NCBI GenBank assembly: GCA_964640085.1
Contig: CAZXFA010000001.1
Coordinates: 186,001 to 250,000, forward strand
Direction of reading: 5' to 3'
Origin: CAZXFA01 sp964640085
GTDB taxonomy: Bacteria; Actinomycetota; UBA4738; HRBIN12
Length of the DNA stretch: 64,000 bases
The notes beneath the pieces were generated by a model. The model searched no databases, was not told the DNA's origin, and was given only the letters and a program-made list of their open reading frames with translations. Positions 15,641 through 24,594 of this stretch are shown here, in pieces (position 1 is the first letter of the stretch; the number at the start of each line of letters is the position of its first letter). The translations under genes and the position numbers were made by a program.

Positions 15641-17116
15641 TCACCGCTGCCGGTTGAACCACACGCCGCCCGGGCCGAAGTAGCTGCGTCCCTCCCCCCA
15701 CACGGCGATCGTCCGTCCCCGGTTCGTCACCGCGATCTCACCGTAGTCGCCGTAGATCTCGAGGAACCCGGAGCGATCCTTGTACACGGTCCCGGAGCGC
15801 GCGTCGGAGATGCGGAGCGGTTGCGACCACGTGGCGCCCAGATCCGCGGACGCCCGGTACCACGCGTTCCATCGTCCCGTCCGCTGGTCCATGAACAGGA
15901 CCCGGACCTCGTCATCGCCCGTGCCGACGGCGGCCGCGAAGGCCGAGTTCACGGTCCTCCGGGAGAGGCGGACGCGTGGGGACCAGGTCTGGCCGGTGTC
16001 GGTGGACGAGCGCGCGTACACGGTCCTCGGCCCTCCGGAGACCGCGGCTCCGCTGTACACGATCACCAGGTCCCCGTCCTCGTCCATCGCGAGCGCCGGC
16101 CCGCTGTCGTGGAAGTCCCGGTAGCAGCCCTTCGACGTGCAGGGCGGCCCGAGGTCGAGCTCCTCCACCACCGAGTCCGTCCACGTCCCCCCGCCGTCGA
16201 CCGATCGGATCGCGTGCACCTGGATCGATCCCTTCGCCTCGCCGCCCGGCCCCGTGTAGGAGAGGCTGATCTCGGCGAAGACCACCGTGCCGTCCGGGAG
16301 CACCTGCCCGCCGTACGCGAACCGGTACCGGTCGCCACGGCTGGCGCGGACCGCGCTCCAGGTCTGCCCGCCGTCGTGGGAGGACGAGACGTACCCGTCC
16401 CCCCCCGTGGGGCCGTTGAACGCGACGTACAGGTCCTGTCCGTCGCCGTTCACCGCCAGGATCGGCTTGTCTCCCCAGCGCACCGAGCGGTGCACCCTCA
16501 GGGGCTCGCTCCAGCTCCTGCCGCGATCGTCGGACCGCGACACGTGGACCTGGAAGTCGTTCATCCACACGGCGACGACGTCGCCCGTCTCGGGCACGAC
16601 CTCGATCTGCGGGTCGTACTGGCCCTTCACGCGCTTGCAGCGGCACAGGAAGCGCTCCCGACCGAAGGTCCGTCCCCCATCCCGGGAGACGTGCAGGATC
16701 ATCACCGGGTCGGGGCATCGCCTACGGCATGCGGGCTCGCCCCCGTACCGGTTGTGCAGCACGTACACGAACCGGGCGTTCGGGTCGGTGGCCACCGCCG
16801 GCTCCCAGTCGTCGCCCACATCGTCGAGGAGACGCTCGCCCCTCCACCCGGGAGCGGGCGAGCGCCGCAGCGGACCGATCCGACCGAGGGCGCCCGCGGC
16901 CTCGGCTTCGGCGAGCGCCTCGAGCCGACCCTCGGTCCGTTCGGCCTGCTCCTCGAGCTCCTCGACCTCGCCGCGCATCCGCCCGGCCTCGGTGGTATCC
17001 CCCGGACCGGTCGCCCCCGGCGGACCAAGCTGCGCCGGCCCCTGGGTGCAGGCCGCGGCGGTCAGCGCGAGGGTCGCCAGGAGCGGGAGCAGGACGTGCC
17101 GAGGTGGGACGGGCAT
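15641..17116 (-). CDS. Secreted BNR-repeat (sialidase-fold) lipoprotein
   Basis: A 491-residue exported protein with lipobox LTAAAC (acylated Cys23), a charged coiled-coil linker (about 45-80) and a beta-propeller built from BNR/Asp-box repeats such as SRDGGRTFG, SDDRGRSW, SHDGGQTW and STDTGQTW. Such repeats mark sialidase-like propellers. The Arg triad of true sialidases is not evident, so a structural or binding role is as likely as glycosidase activity. Several paired Cys (CRRRC, CRC) may form disulfides. Start ATG 17116 follows GGAGAGG. It sits between nuoD and the MidA-type methyltransferase with no visible functional link. Confidence 0.8.
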   Translation of the reverse strand: MPVPPRHVLLPLLATLALTAAACTQGPAQLGPPGATGPGDTTEAGRMRGEVEELEEQAERTEGRLEALAEAEAAGALGRIGPLRRSPAPGWRGERLLDDVGDDWEPAVATDPNARFVYVLHNRYGGEPACRRRCPDPVMILHVSRDGGRTFGRERFLCRCKRVKGQYDPQIEVVPETGDVVAVWMNDFQVHVSRSDDRGRSWSEPLRVHRSVRWGDKPILAVNGDGQDLYVAFNGPTGGDGYVSSSHDGGQTWSAVRASRGDRYRFAYGGQVLPDGTVVFAEISLSYTGPGGEAKGSIQVHAIRSVDGGGTWTDSVVEELDLGPPCTSKGCYRDFHDSGPALAMDEDGDLVIVYSGAAVSGGPRTVYARSSTDTGQTWSPRVRLSRRTVNSAFAAAVGTGDDEVRVLFMDQRTGRWNAWYRASADLGATWSQPLRISDARSGTVYKDRSGFLEIYGDYGEIAVTNRGRTIAVWGEGRSYFGPGGVWFNRQR

Positions 17117-17142
17117 GCGGCCTCTCCGGATCGCGGGCTCCG

Positions 17143-18258
17143 TCACTCTACGCCGGAGGCGGAGGGAGGTCGATCCGTGCCGACCGCCCGGGCGCGCTCC
17201 ACCCAGGGAGGCTCGGGCAGTCCGGGGGTAGAGAACACCAGCCAGCGGAGAGCCCCGAGCGCCCCGGGGTCGACGAGCAGCCGGGCGCGACCCCGACCTT
17301 CCCAGGCCCGAACCGCGTCCAGCCCGTGACCGGACTCCAGCAGCGCGGTTTGCCGTTCCAGCTCCGAGCGCGCCCACCCCTCGAAGCCGAGCGCGACGAG
17401 CGCAGCCCACTGCGGGACCGGTGCGAGGTGCGCGAGGCGGCGCTCCTCGGCCCGTCGCACCACGACCCCGAGGTTCACCCCGGCCGTGATGTCGGCGCCA
17501 CCCGGGTCGTCCAGGATGTCATCCAGCACCCGATGCCCCCGGTACCCGTGCGCCACGCCGCCCCGGCCTTCCAAGGTCCCGTAGTCGATAAGGAGGGCGT
17601 ACCCGCGGGACAGGTGCGTGGCCAGCTCGTCCACGAACGCGAGCGCGCCCACGGGGACCGTGACCTCCTCACCGGGGTCGAGCCCGGGGAGGAGCTCCGA
17701 GAGCTCGTCCCCGCATGGGACCTCCGCCTCGACCAGCCGATCCCCCTCCAGGCCGATGCGGACCTCCATCGGCTCCTCGCGCATCCGCACGCGACGGAAG
17801 GGGAGGTTGTCGAGGAGCTCGTTCGCGACGACCACTCCCCCGTCGATCGGATCAAGCTCGCCGAGCGCTGCGGCAACCCGCACCCCACCGATCGCCGAGA
17901 GCGCGGTCCGGGCACCGGCGCTCAGTTCAACCGCCATGTACGAGACCTTCACACGACCGCGGGCGAACCCTCGGACGAGCTCTCGGGCGAGCGCGCCGTC
18001 CCCCGCCCCGACCTCGACCACGGGGAACGGAACCGGGCGGCCGAGCAGCAGCCACAGCTCCTCGATCGCCACGCCCACCAGGCGCGAGAACACCGGGTGC
18101 ACGTGCGGGCTCGTAACGAAGTGGCCCGAGGTCCCGATCGGCGGCCGCTCGTAGAAGCCGCCGGGCCCGTAGAGGGCGTGCAGCATGTACTCGGCGAACG
18201 TGATCGGCCCGCGTTCGTGGATCACCTCCCGGATGCGGTTCAGCACCTCCTGGCTCAC
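17143..18258 (-). CDS. MidA/NDUFAF7-family SAM-dependent methyltransferase
   Basis: A 371-residue protein of the family that includes human NDUFAF7, which dimethylates an arginine of complex I subunit NDUFS2 (the NuoD homologue). The N-terminal ITFAEYMLHALYGPGGFY region and SAM loop VEVGAGDG (81-88) are diagnostic, and ANELLDNLPF follows. GTG 18258 was chosen because TACGCT (18270..18265) sits 6 bases upstream (leaderless) and the N terminus then matches the family. A nuoD gene lies only about 1.5 kb away. The target is inferred from family knowledge only. Confidence 0.85.
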   Translation of the reverse strand: MSQEVLNRIREVIHERGPITFAEYMLHALYGPGGFYERPPIGTSGHFVTSPHVHPVFSRLVGVAIEELWLLLGRPVPFPVVEVGAGDGALARELVRGFARGRVKVSYMAVELSAGARTALSAIGGVRVAAALGELDPIDGGVVVANELLDNLPFRRVRMREEPMEVRIGLEGDRLVEAEVPCGDELSELLPGLDPGEEVTVPVGALAFVDELATHLSRGYALLIDYGTLEGRGGVAHGYRGHRVLDDILDDPGGADITAGVNLGVVVRRAEERRLAHLAPVPQWAALVALGFEGWARSELERQTALLESGHGLDAVRAWEGRGRARLLVDPGALGALRWLVFSTPGLPEPPWVERARAVGTDRPPSASGVE

Positions 18259-18303
18259 GAGGGGAGCGTAGCCGTGATGTCGGGGGAGGAGGTGCGTGGG
18301 AGT

Positions 18304-18954
18304 ATGCGCGCGATGGCCGATGTGATCCGCAGGGCGGCGTCCGTGATCGCGGCGCGCGGGGGCCGGGGAGGGCCGGAGGTGCTCGTGCTGGAGCGGAGCG
18401 CCGGGAACCGGTTCCTGCCCGGCTACGTCGTGTTCCCCGGCGGCGCGGTCGACGAGGAGGACCAGCGGAACGCCGAGCGATGGTTCGGCGCCCCAGCTGA
18501 GTCGGCCCGCGCCTGCGCGGTGCGTGAGCTGCTCGAGGAGGTCGGGTTGACGTTGGGGGCCGAGGGCCTCGCCGCGGCCCGGGAGCGCGATCTCACGGAC
18601 CTGGACGGCTCGCCACCGCGGGCGGAACAGCTCCACGAGATCGCGCACTGGATCGCGCCGCCGCAGGTCCCGGTCCGTTTCGACGCGCGGTACTTCGCGG
18701 TCGCCGCCCCGGATGGGCTGTACCCGGAGCCGGACGGGCTGGAGAGCGTCCGCGCCTGGTGGGCTGCACCCGTCGCGATCCTCGAGGGGTGGAGCTCGGG
18801 ACGGCTCAAGCTCTACTGGCCCACGTACTTCACGTTCCGGGCCCTGTCGGCGTGCCGGTCGGTGGCGGAGCTGCTCGCGCTGCGCATCCGGACGCGCGAA
18901 CCCGAGGAAGCGGAGGTGGAGCGGATGCCGCGCGCCACCTTCTGGCAGGACTGA
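18304..18954 (+). CDS. NUDIX hydrolase
   Basis: A protein of about 216 residues with a Nudix box split by an insertion: GGAVDEED, then RELLEEVGL about 25 residues later. This resembles the NUDT19-like group, where CoA derivatives are common substrates. The real substrate here is unknown. ATG 18304 and ATG 18313 are both possible. The gene is divergent from the methyltransferase. Its stop codon is followed one base later by the ATG of the metallo-beta-lactamase-fold gene, so they form an operon. Confidence 0.82.
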   Translation: MRAMADVIRRAASVIAARGGRGGPEVLVLERSAGNRFLPGYVVFPGGAVDEEDQRNAERWFGAPAESARACAVRELLEEVGLTLGAEGLAAARERDLTDLDGSPPRAEQLHEIAHWIAPPQVPVRFDARYFAVAAPDGLYPEPDGLESVRAWWAAPVAILEGWSSGRLKLYWPTYFTFRALSACRSVAELLALRIRTREPEEAEVERMPRATFWQD

Positions 18955-18955
18955 G

Positions 18956-19822
18956 ATGGTTCGGATCGTCCGCATCCTCGCCCCGAACCCGGGCCCGCGG
19001 GAGCTGGAGGGGACCAACACCTGGGTCGTTGGGGACGCCCCCGCCCTCGTCATCGACCCCGGTCCCGACCATGAGGGCCACCTGCGTGAGGTGGCGCACA
19101 CCGCGGGTCGCGTAGGTGCGATCCTGCTCACCCACGACCATCCCGATCACGCGCCAGGAGCGACCGGGCTGGCGGGCGCGACCGGAGCGACGGTGCACGC
19201 GCTCCAACCCCCGGCGGGCGGCGAGCGACTCCGCGATGGACGGATCGTCTCGAGCGGCGGCGCGAGCCTGGAGGTGGTGGCGGCCCCCGGCCATTCGCCC
19301 GACTCGGTCGCGTTCTTCCTCGAGGAAGAACGGGCCCTGTTCACCGGGGACACGGTCCTCGGGAGGGGGACCAGCGTCCTGGATCCACCTGAAGGTGACC
19401 TGGTCGCCTACCTGCGATCGCTGCGCCGGCTCCGCGACCTGCGCCCGAGGACGATCTACCCGGGCCATGGACCGACGATCCTCCGCGCGGTCGAGAAACT
19501 CGACGAGTACCTCGCGCACCGGGCCCAGCGTGAGGAGCAGGTGCTAGCCGGGCTGGCGGAGGAGCTGCGAACCCCTGAAGAGCTGGTCCCGGCGATCTAC
19601 GCGGACGTGCCGACGGAGCTCCACGAGCTCGCGGCGCGATCGGTGCTGGCGCACCTGCTGAAGCTCGAGGCCGATGGGCGGGTGGAGCACCGGACGGACG
19701 GCGGCGTGAAGCGGTGGGCGCGGGTGGAGCCGCGTTCATGCGCCCGGTGTGGGCGTCCGGTCCGGGGCCGAGCGCGGCTGTGTGGCGCGTGCAGCCTTGC
19801 CGTCCTCCAGGAGTCGGACTAG
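18956..19822 (+). CDS. Metallo-beta-lactamase-fold hydrolase with C-terminal zinc ribbon
   Basis: A 288-residue protein of the LACTB2-like branch. Metal ligands are in THDHPDH (about residues 61-67), the FTGDT region and GHGP. A winged-helix-like segment follows (about 200-260), and the last 30 residues carry CARC and CGAC, a four-cysteine zinc ribbon that LACTB2-type proteins normally lack. LACTB2 is an endoribonuclease, so a nucleic-acid substrate is plausible but not shown. It overlaps nothing and follows the Nudix gene by 1 base. Confidence 0.82.
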   Translation: MVRIVRILAPNPGPRELEGTNTWVVGDAPALVIDPGPDHEGHLREVAHTAGRVGAILLTHDHPDHAPGATGLAGATGATVHALQPPAGGERLRDGRIVSSGGASLEVVAAPGHSPDSVAFFLEEERALFTGDTVLGRGTSVLDPPEGDLVAYLRSLRRLRDLRPRTIYPGHGPTILRAVEKLDEYLAHRAQREEQVLAGLAEELRTPEELVPAIYADVPTELHELAARSVLAHLLKLEADGRVEHRTDGGVKRWARVEPRSCARCGRPVRGRARLCGACSLAVLQESD

Positions 19823-19829
19823 CGGGCCG

Positions 19830-20459
19830 TCACGAGGCGGTCTCGGGCTCGAGCGTCTCGGGGTCGCGGATCACGATCGAGCCGCCGTTCCGAAGCAGGA
19901 GCCCGCGCTCGGCGAGGGAGCCGAGGGTGCGGTTGACGGCCTCCCGGGTCGCTCCCACCATCTGGGCGAGCTCCTCCTGGGTGAGCGGAACGCCGAGGTG
20001 GACGCCATCGGGTCCCCGGGCCCCGTGCTCCCGGGCCAGGTCGTGGAGGCGCCGGGAGAGGCGCGTGCGGAGGTCGCCGTCGAGCGCGTCCCGGAGTGCC
20101 CCAGCCGTCCGGTGGAGCCGAACGGCGATCAGTCGCAGCAGCTCCTCCGCGGTCGCCGGATGGCGAACGATCATGTCCCGCAGCGTCTCGACCGGAAGCG
20201 CGACGACCTCCGCCGTACCCGTCGCCCGGGCTTCCACGGGGGAGCACCCACCGAGCAGGCCCACCTCGCCGAAGACGTCGCCAGGACCCAGCAGGCCGAC
20301 GATCACCTCCCGTCCCCGCGCCGTGACCGCGGACAGGCGAACGGCGCCCGCGGTCACGAGGAACAGGCTCGTGACCGCATCGCCCTGCCGGGTGATGACC
20401 TCGCCGTGGGGGAGTCGGCGGGGCCTCCCGCCGCCGACGTCCGGGAGCGGAACCCCCAC
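19830..20459 (-). CDS. Crp/Fnr-family transcriptional regulator
   Basis: A 209-residue regulator with a cyclic-nucleotide-binding-type beta roll (about residues 10-105), a dimerisation helix (about 110-135) and a C-terminal helix-turn-helix (LTQEELAQMVGATREAVNR, about 155-175). There are no Fnr-type cysteines in the N terminus. GTG 20459 was chosen because TATGGT (20471..20466) lies exactly 6 bases before it and there is no other usable start. The N terminus is then short for the family. The gene is divergent from a single-domain cNMP-binding protein. Confidence 0.87.
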   Translation of the reverse strand: MGVPLPDVGGGRPRRLPHGEVITRQGDAVTSLFLVTAGAVRLSAVTARGREVIVGLLGPGDVFGEVGLLGGCSPVEARATGTAEVVALPVETLRDMIVRHPATAEELLRLIAVRLHRTAGALRDALDGDLRTRLSRRLHDLAREHGARGPDGVHLGVPLTQEELAQMVGATREAVNRTLGSLAERGLLLRNGGSIVIRDPETLEPETAS

Positions 20460-20492
20460 CGCGCGACCATAGCGTCCGCCACCGACATCCCT

Positions 20493-20522
20493 TCGACACC
20501 CCGCGCCGCTGCGGGGTAGGCT
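20493..20522 (+). promoter_or_regulatory. Promoter with palindrome in the spacer, upstream of the cNMP-binding gene
   Basis: TCGACA (20493-20498) and TAGGCT (20517-20522) are separated by 18 bases. The spacer itself is an inverted repeat, CCCCGC and GCGGGG around GCCGCT (20499-20516), which is a likely operator position. The divergent Crp-family gene starts about 40 bases away, so autoregulation is possible. Confidence 0.5.
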
Positions 20523-20562
20523 CCGGAGGCCCGGGGGGCTGGAGCGACCGGAGGGAGGGCGG

Positions 20563-20985
20563 ATGTCCAAGCGAGGACGAGAAGCGCTGGCGCAGGTTCC
20601 GCTCTTCGCGAGCCTGTCGCCGCGGTACCAGCGACGTCTCGGGGATCTCACCGAGGAGCAGCGATACATGGAGGGGGCGTCGGTCGTCCGCGAGGGGGAG
20701 GAGGGCGACACCTTCTACGTGATCCTCGAGGGCGAGGCCAAGGTCGTGCATCCGTCGGGCCGGGTGGTCAACCGCCTGTATCCGGGCGAGTTCTTCGGGG
20801 AGATCTCGTTGCTCGACGGTGGACCTCGAACCGCCAGCGTCGTCGCGTCGACGCCGATGGTCATGCTTGCCCTTCCGCGGAAGGCCTTCCTTCGCATGGT
20901 TCGCCAGGAGCCCGCAGTGGCCGTCAAGCTGCTGCAGCACGCCGCACGGCTCCTGCGGCACATGGAGCGATCGACCGCCGGGTAG
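20563..20985 (+). CDS. Single-domain cyclic-nucleotide-binding protein
   Basis: A 140-residue protein made only of a cNMP-binding beta roll. It has EGEEGDTFYVILEGEAKV and the phosphate-binding cassette PGEFFGEISLLDGGPRTAS (about residues 85-104), with the conserved Glu and Arg seen in cAMP/cGMP binders. There is no DNA-binding or enzymatic domain, so it would sense a ligand and act through a partner. The leader contains GGAGGGAGG before the ATG. It faces away from the Crp-family regulator. Confidence 0.85.
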   Translation: MSKRGREALAQVPLFASLSPRYQRRLGDLTEEQRYMEGASVVREGEEGDTFYVILEGEAKVVHPSGRVVNRLYPGEFFGEISLLDGGPRTASVVASTPMVMLALPRKAFLRMVRQEPAVAVKLLQHAARLLRHMERSTAG

Positions 20986-20994
20986 GCTCGCCGC

Positions 20995-21348
20995 ATGCGC
21001 GTCGAGCTGTACCGCCGAGATCGCCCGGACGAGGTCGTGGCCGTGGCCACATGGTCCACGACCAGGGTAGAGCTCGACGTCCGGGACCCTTCGGTCCCCG
21101 GGCTCGAACGGCTCCTGCGCCCGACCCCGGTGGTCGTCGAGGACCCCTCGCTCCGTCCGCTCGGGGCTCACGGTGAGGCGGTGCTGCATCCGGGCTCCTA
21201 CGAGTGGTTCCGGTGGGCGGTGCTCACCCGCGGGACCGAGATCGGGCTCGGGGTCCGGTTCGTGCGCGAGCGGGTCTCGGGGGGTTGGGATCCGGCGGCC
21301 GCGTACCGCACCTTCGAGGAACAGGTGGACCGTCTGGCCTCGCCCTAG
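20995..21348 (+). CDS. Conserved-looking hypothetical protein
   Basis: A 117-residue protein with mixed beta strands and several Arg-rich turns, no Cys, no signal peptide and no membrane helix. I recognise no family. It starts 9 bases after the cNMP-binding gene. The stop codon of that gene is part of a TAGGCT box (20983-20988) lying 6 bases before the ATG, so it may have its own leaderless transcript besides read-through. Confidence 0.6.
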   Translation: MRVELYRRDRPDEVVAVATWSTTRVELDVRDPSVPGLERLLRPTPVVVEDPSLRPLGAHGEAVLHPGSYEWFRWAVLTRGTEIGLGVRFVRERVSGGWDPAAAYRTFEEQVDRLASP

Positions 21349-21354
21349 TCCGTC

Positions 21355-24300
21355 CTAGGCCTCCGGGTTCTCCATCACCCAGGCCCTGCCCGCATCGCAG
21401 AACGGCTGGAAGTCGCACCAGCGGCAGTGCCGGCCGGGTGTCGGGTCGTAGACGTTCGCGCGGACACCCTGTATCCAGCCCTGCGCACGCTCACGCACCT
21501 CGTCGACGTCGTCCAGGGTGTGCGAGACCTCTTCGCCGGTCGCGAGGTACAGGTACGTGAGCTTGAGTTCCTGGGGCCGTTTCCGCCAGACCTCGACGCA
21601 CGCGAGCCCGTACAGGTCGAGCTGCGACCGCGCGAGCGGGTCGTCGGCCGCCGGACGCGAACCCGTCTTGTAGTCCACCACTTCCCAGGGGCCATCCTCC
21701 ACGCCGAAGATCGCATCGATCCGACCGGTGACGGTGACGCCCTCGAGCGGGATCAGGAACGGCCGCTCCGCGTACAGCGGGACCAGCGAGGCGAACCGGC
21801 TGGCGAGGAACGCCCCGCGTAGGCCCTCGATCTTGCCGGGGGTTCCCGCGAGCTCCTCGACGGTGAGGTCGGGATGCTCGTCCTCGAGCTCGAGCAGCGT
21901 CGCCTGTCCTTGCGAACGGAGCTCGATCCACCGGTGGACGTCGCTGCCGATCCTGGCGCTCGGCCCGGGGAATCGGGGCAGCGGGCGGACCACCGACCAG
22001 AAGAAGAGCTTCGGGCAGCGTCCGTAGTCGATCAGGCGCCCGACGCCCACCGAGCTGGGCGGTGTCGGACCGGTGTCCACTGTCGCCTCCTGTTCCAACA
22101 GGTGCTCCGCGAGCCTACGTCGCGACGCGGCCATCTCCGCGTGCCCCCGCCGTTCGTCGGCCCGGAGCCGGCCCAGGAGCTCCTCGGGGACCGAGCCGTG
22201 CTCGGCTGCCCGGAGGGCCGCCGAGCGCCACCCCGGCTGGAACAGCGCATCGACCTCGACGGGGACGGCGGGCCCGGGCCAGTCGCGCACGAAGGCCTCC
22301 CGGTAACCGGCTATGGGGTTCTCCTCGTCGACCTCGGGTCCCGGATCGACCTCGGCGGTCCCCTCGGCGAGGCCCCACGTGGAGAGCTCCTCGAGGAAGG
22401 TTCCGGCGGCGTGGGGCTTCTTCGTCTCGCCGTACCAGTGGGCACCGGAGAGCGCCAGCCGGCGTCGGGCCCGGGTCATGGCCACGTAGCAGGTCCGGCG
22501 CTCCTCGACGATCTCCTGGGTCTTCAGGTCCTCCTTGAAGGTCTTCAGGACGCCGCGGTAGCGGGGCAGGAGGGCGGCGTCCCCGCGCAGCTCGAAGTCG
22601 AGCGACTTCCCACGCTCCGCCGGGTTGTGCTGGATCCGGTCGTTCGGGAACTGGTGCTCGGCCAGCCCCGGGACGAACACCGTGTCGAACTCGAGCCCCT
22701 TGGCGACGTGGATCGTCATCACCTTGACCGAATCGGCGTCCGACGGCTGGGCGGGCGACCACTCGTCTCGCTCGCCGCGCTCGACCACGTCGACGTAGTC
22801 GAGGAGCCGCTGGAGCGTGAGCTCCCCTTCGAGCGGCGAGAACGCGTGGACCTCGTCCAGGAACGCGGCCAGGTTCCGTCGACGCGATCGTCCCAGATCT
22901 CGATCGGCGGAGGCGTCGAGCTCGGTCAGCAGGCCGATCCGGCGGATCACCTCGGCAAGGAACTCGGGGACCGGGCGACGCGCCTCCACGCGCAGCTCCG
23001 CGAGCTCGTCGCCGAACGCCTCGAGGCGTTCCCGCCCCTCATCGGAGAGCCCCTGGATCTCGTCCAGATGCTCGAGGGCCTCGGCCACCAGGAACGGGAC
23101 GTCTTCGGAGAGATCCTCGTCCTCGTCGCGCAGGGCGATCGTCTGGCCCTTGGCCCATCCGGCCACCCGTGCGAGGTCCTTGAACCCCACGCGGTAGCGC
23201 GGTCCGAGGAGGATCCGACCGAGCGCGACGCTCTCCTGCGGGCTCGCGACCGCCCGGGCGTAGCACAGCACCTCGACCACCTCGGGCACCTTCAGCAGGC
23301 CGGCGAGCCCCACGATCTCAACCGGGATCTCGCGCTGCTCGAACGCCCGCTGCAGCGACGGGAACAACCGGGAGGTCCGACAGAGCACCGCGAACTGGGC
23401 CCATGGGTGACCGTCCGCCCGCAGCCGGAGGATCCGGTCCGCGATGGCATCGGCCTCGATCACCTCGTCACGGTGCCGCGCGATCGCGATGTCGCCCTCG
23501 CCGTTGGGCGCCCAGGGCTCCAGGCGCTTGTCGGGGTCCGGGCGCTGCTCGGGAGGCATCGAGATCATGAGGGCGTCTGCTCCGGCGAGGATCCGGCGCC
23601 CGCTCCGGAAGTTGGTGTAGAGGGATAGCCGCTCGGCCGGGCGTCCATCGACCCGCCGGAAACGCTCCGGGAACTCGAAGAGGTTGTAGAGGCTCGCGCC
23701 CCGCCACGCGTAGATGTTCTGGTCCGGATCGCCCACCGCGGTCACCGGGTGTCCACCGCCGAACACCCCTCCGAGGAGCCGGGCCTGCGCGACGTTGGTG
23801 TCCTGGTACTCGTCCAGCAGCACCGCGGAGAAGCGCAAGCGCAGCTCGGCCCCGACCTCCGGGTGGTGCTGGACGATCCGGGCTGCGAACCCGATCTGGT
23901 CGCCGAAGTCGATCAGCCCCATCTCGCGCTTGAGGTCGCGGAACACCATCGCGGCGCGCGCCAGCTCGATCCGTTCCTGCGCCGCTCGGAAGGCGCGATC
24001 GGATCGATGTCCGGCGAGCTCCTCGAGCCTCAGCTCGTTGAACGCGACGATCTCCTCCGGTTCGACGAGGTGATTCTGGGCCTGGTCGACCAGCTCGAGG
24101 ATGTTGCCGACGATCGTGGGTTGCCATTGCGTGGTGACGTGCTCGAACGGCATCAGGTCCAGGACCCGCGCGCACAGCTCGACCCGTTGTGCGGGCGTGA
24201 GCACGCGCTGCCCCGGCTCGATGCCCTCGAGCATCCCGAACCGGTCCAGGATCTGCTGCGCGAACCCGTGGTAGTTCGTCACCTCGGGCTCCTCGCCCTC

Positions 24301-24594
24301 GTCGAGCCGGAGCACGGCCAGCGCTCGCCGGATGCGGATGACCAGGTGCTCGGTCGCCTTGTTCGTGAACGTGAGGCAGAGGACGTTCCCCGGCCAGACG
24401 CCGTGGGTCCCGCCGCTCTCGACGGCGCGCAGCGCCAGCCAGATCACGCGCGCGGCCATCACGGACGTCTTGCCCGAGCCCGCCCCCGCGATCAGGACGT
24501 ACGGCTCGAGGGGCCAGGAGATCGCCCGCCACTGCTCCTGGGTGGGCTCGGCGCCGAAGAAGTCGACGATCTCGCGCGGGACGGGGAGCGTCAT
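21355..24594 (-). CDS. adnB: AdnB-like ATP-dependent DNA helicase/nuclease
   Basis: A 1079-residue UvrD-family helicase fused to a RecB-type nuclease. It is the likely motor subunit of an AdnAB DNA double-strand-break resection machine. Walker A GAGSGKT (about 36-42), Walker B LLDEYQD and the C-terminal PD-(D/E)xK nuclease (GRIDAIFG and VVDYKTGS) are intact. An early CPKLFFWS cysteine and the final CRWCDF/FC cysteines could hold an Fe-S cluster as in AddB. ATG 24594 overlaps the stop of the upstream partner as ATGA, so the subunits are co-translated. Confidence 0.88.
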   Translation of the reverse strand: MTLPVPREIVDFFGAEPTQEQWRAISWPLEPYVLIAGAGSGKTSVMAARVIWLALRAVESGGTHGVWPGNVLCLTFTNKATEHLVIRIRRALAVLRLDEGEEPEVTNYHGFAQQILDRFGMLEGIEPGQRVLTPAQRVELCARVLDLMPFEHVTTQWQPTIVGNILELVDQAQNHLVEPEEIVAFNELRLEELAGHRSDRAFRAAQERIELARAAMVFRDLKREMGLIDFGDQIGFAARIVQHHPEVGAELRLRFSAVLLDEYQDTNVAQARLLGGVFGGGHPVTAVGDPDQNIYAWRGASLYNLFEFPERFRRVDGRPAERLSLYTNFRSGRRILAGADALMISMPPEQRPDPDKRLEPWAPNGEGDIAIARHRDEVIEADAIADRILRLRADGHPWAQFAVLCRTSRLFPSLQRAFEQREIPVEIVGLAGLLKVPEVVEVLCYARAVASPQESVALGRILLGPRYRVGFKDLARVAGWAKGQTIALRDEDEDLSEDVPFLVAEALEHLDEIQGLSDEGRERLEAFGDELAELRVEARRPVPEFLAEVIRRIGLLTELDASADRDLGRSRRRNLAAFLDEVHAFSPLEGELTLQRLLDYVDVVERGERDEWSPAQPSDADSVKVMTIHVAKGLEFDTVFVPGLAEHQFPNDRIQHNPAERGKSLDFELRGDAALLPRYRGVLKTFKEDLKTQEIVEERRTCYVAMTRARRRLALSGAHWYGETKKPHAAGTFLEELSTWGLAEGTAEVDPGPEVDEENPIAGYREAFVRDWPGPAVPVEVDALFQPGWRSAALRAAEHGSVPEELLGRLRADERRGHAEMAASRRRLAEHLLEQEATVDTGPTPPSSVGVGRLIDYGRCPKLFFWSVVRPLPRFPGPSARIGSDVHRWIELRSQGQATLLELEDEHPDLTVEELAGTPGKIEGLRGAFLASRFASLVPLYAERPFLIPLEGVTVTGRIDAIFGVEDGPWEVVDYKTGSRPAADDPLARSQLDLYGLACVEVWRKRPQELKLTYLYLATGEEVSHTLDDVDEVRERAQGWIQGVRANVYDPTPGRHCRWCDFQPFCDAGRAWVMENPEA

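Noticed and set aside
15641..17116. Active sialidase
   Set aside because: Asp-box repeats are clear, but the arginine triad and catalytic Asp/Tyr/Glu set could not be placed, so only the fold is claimed.
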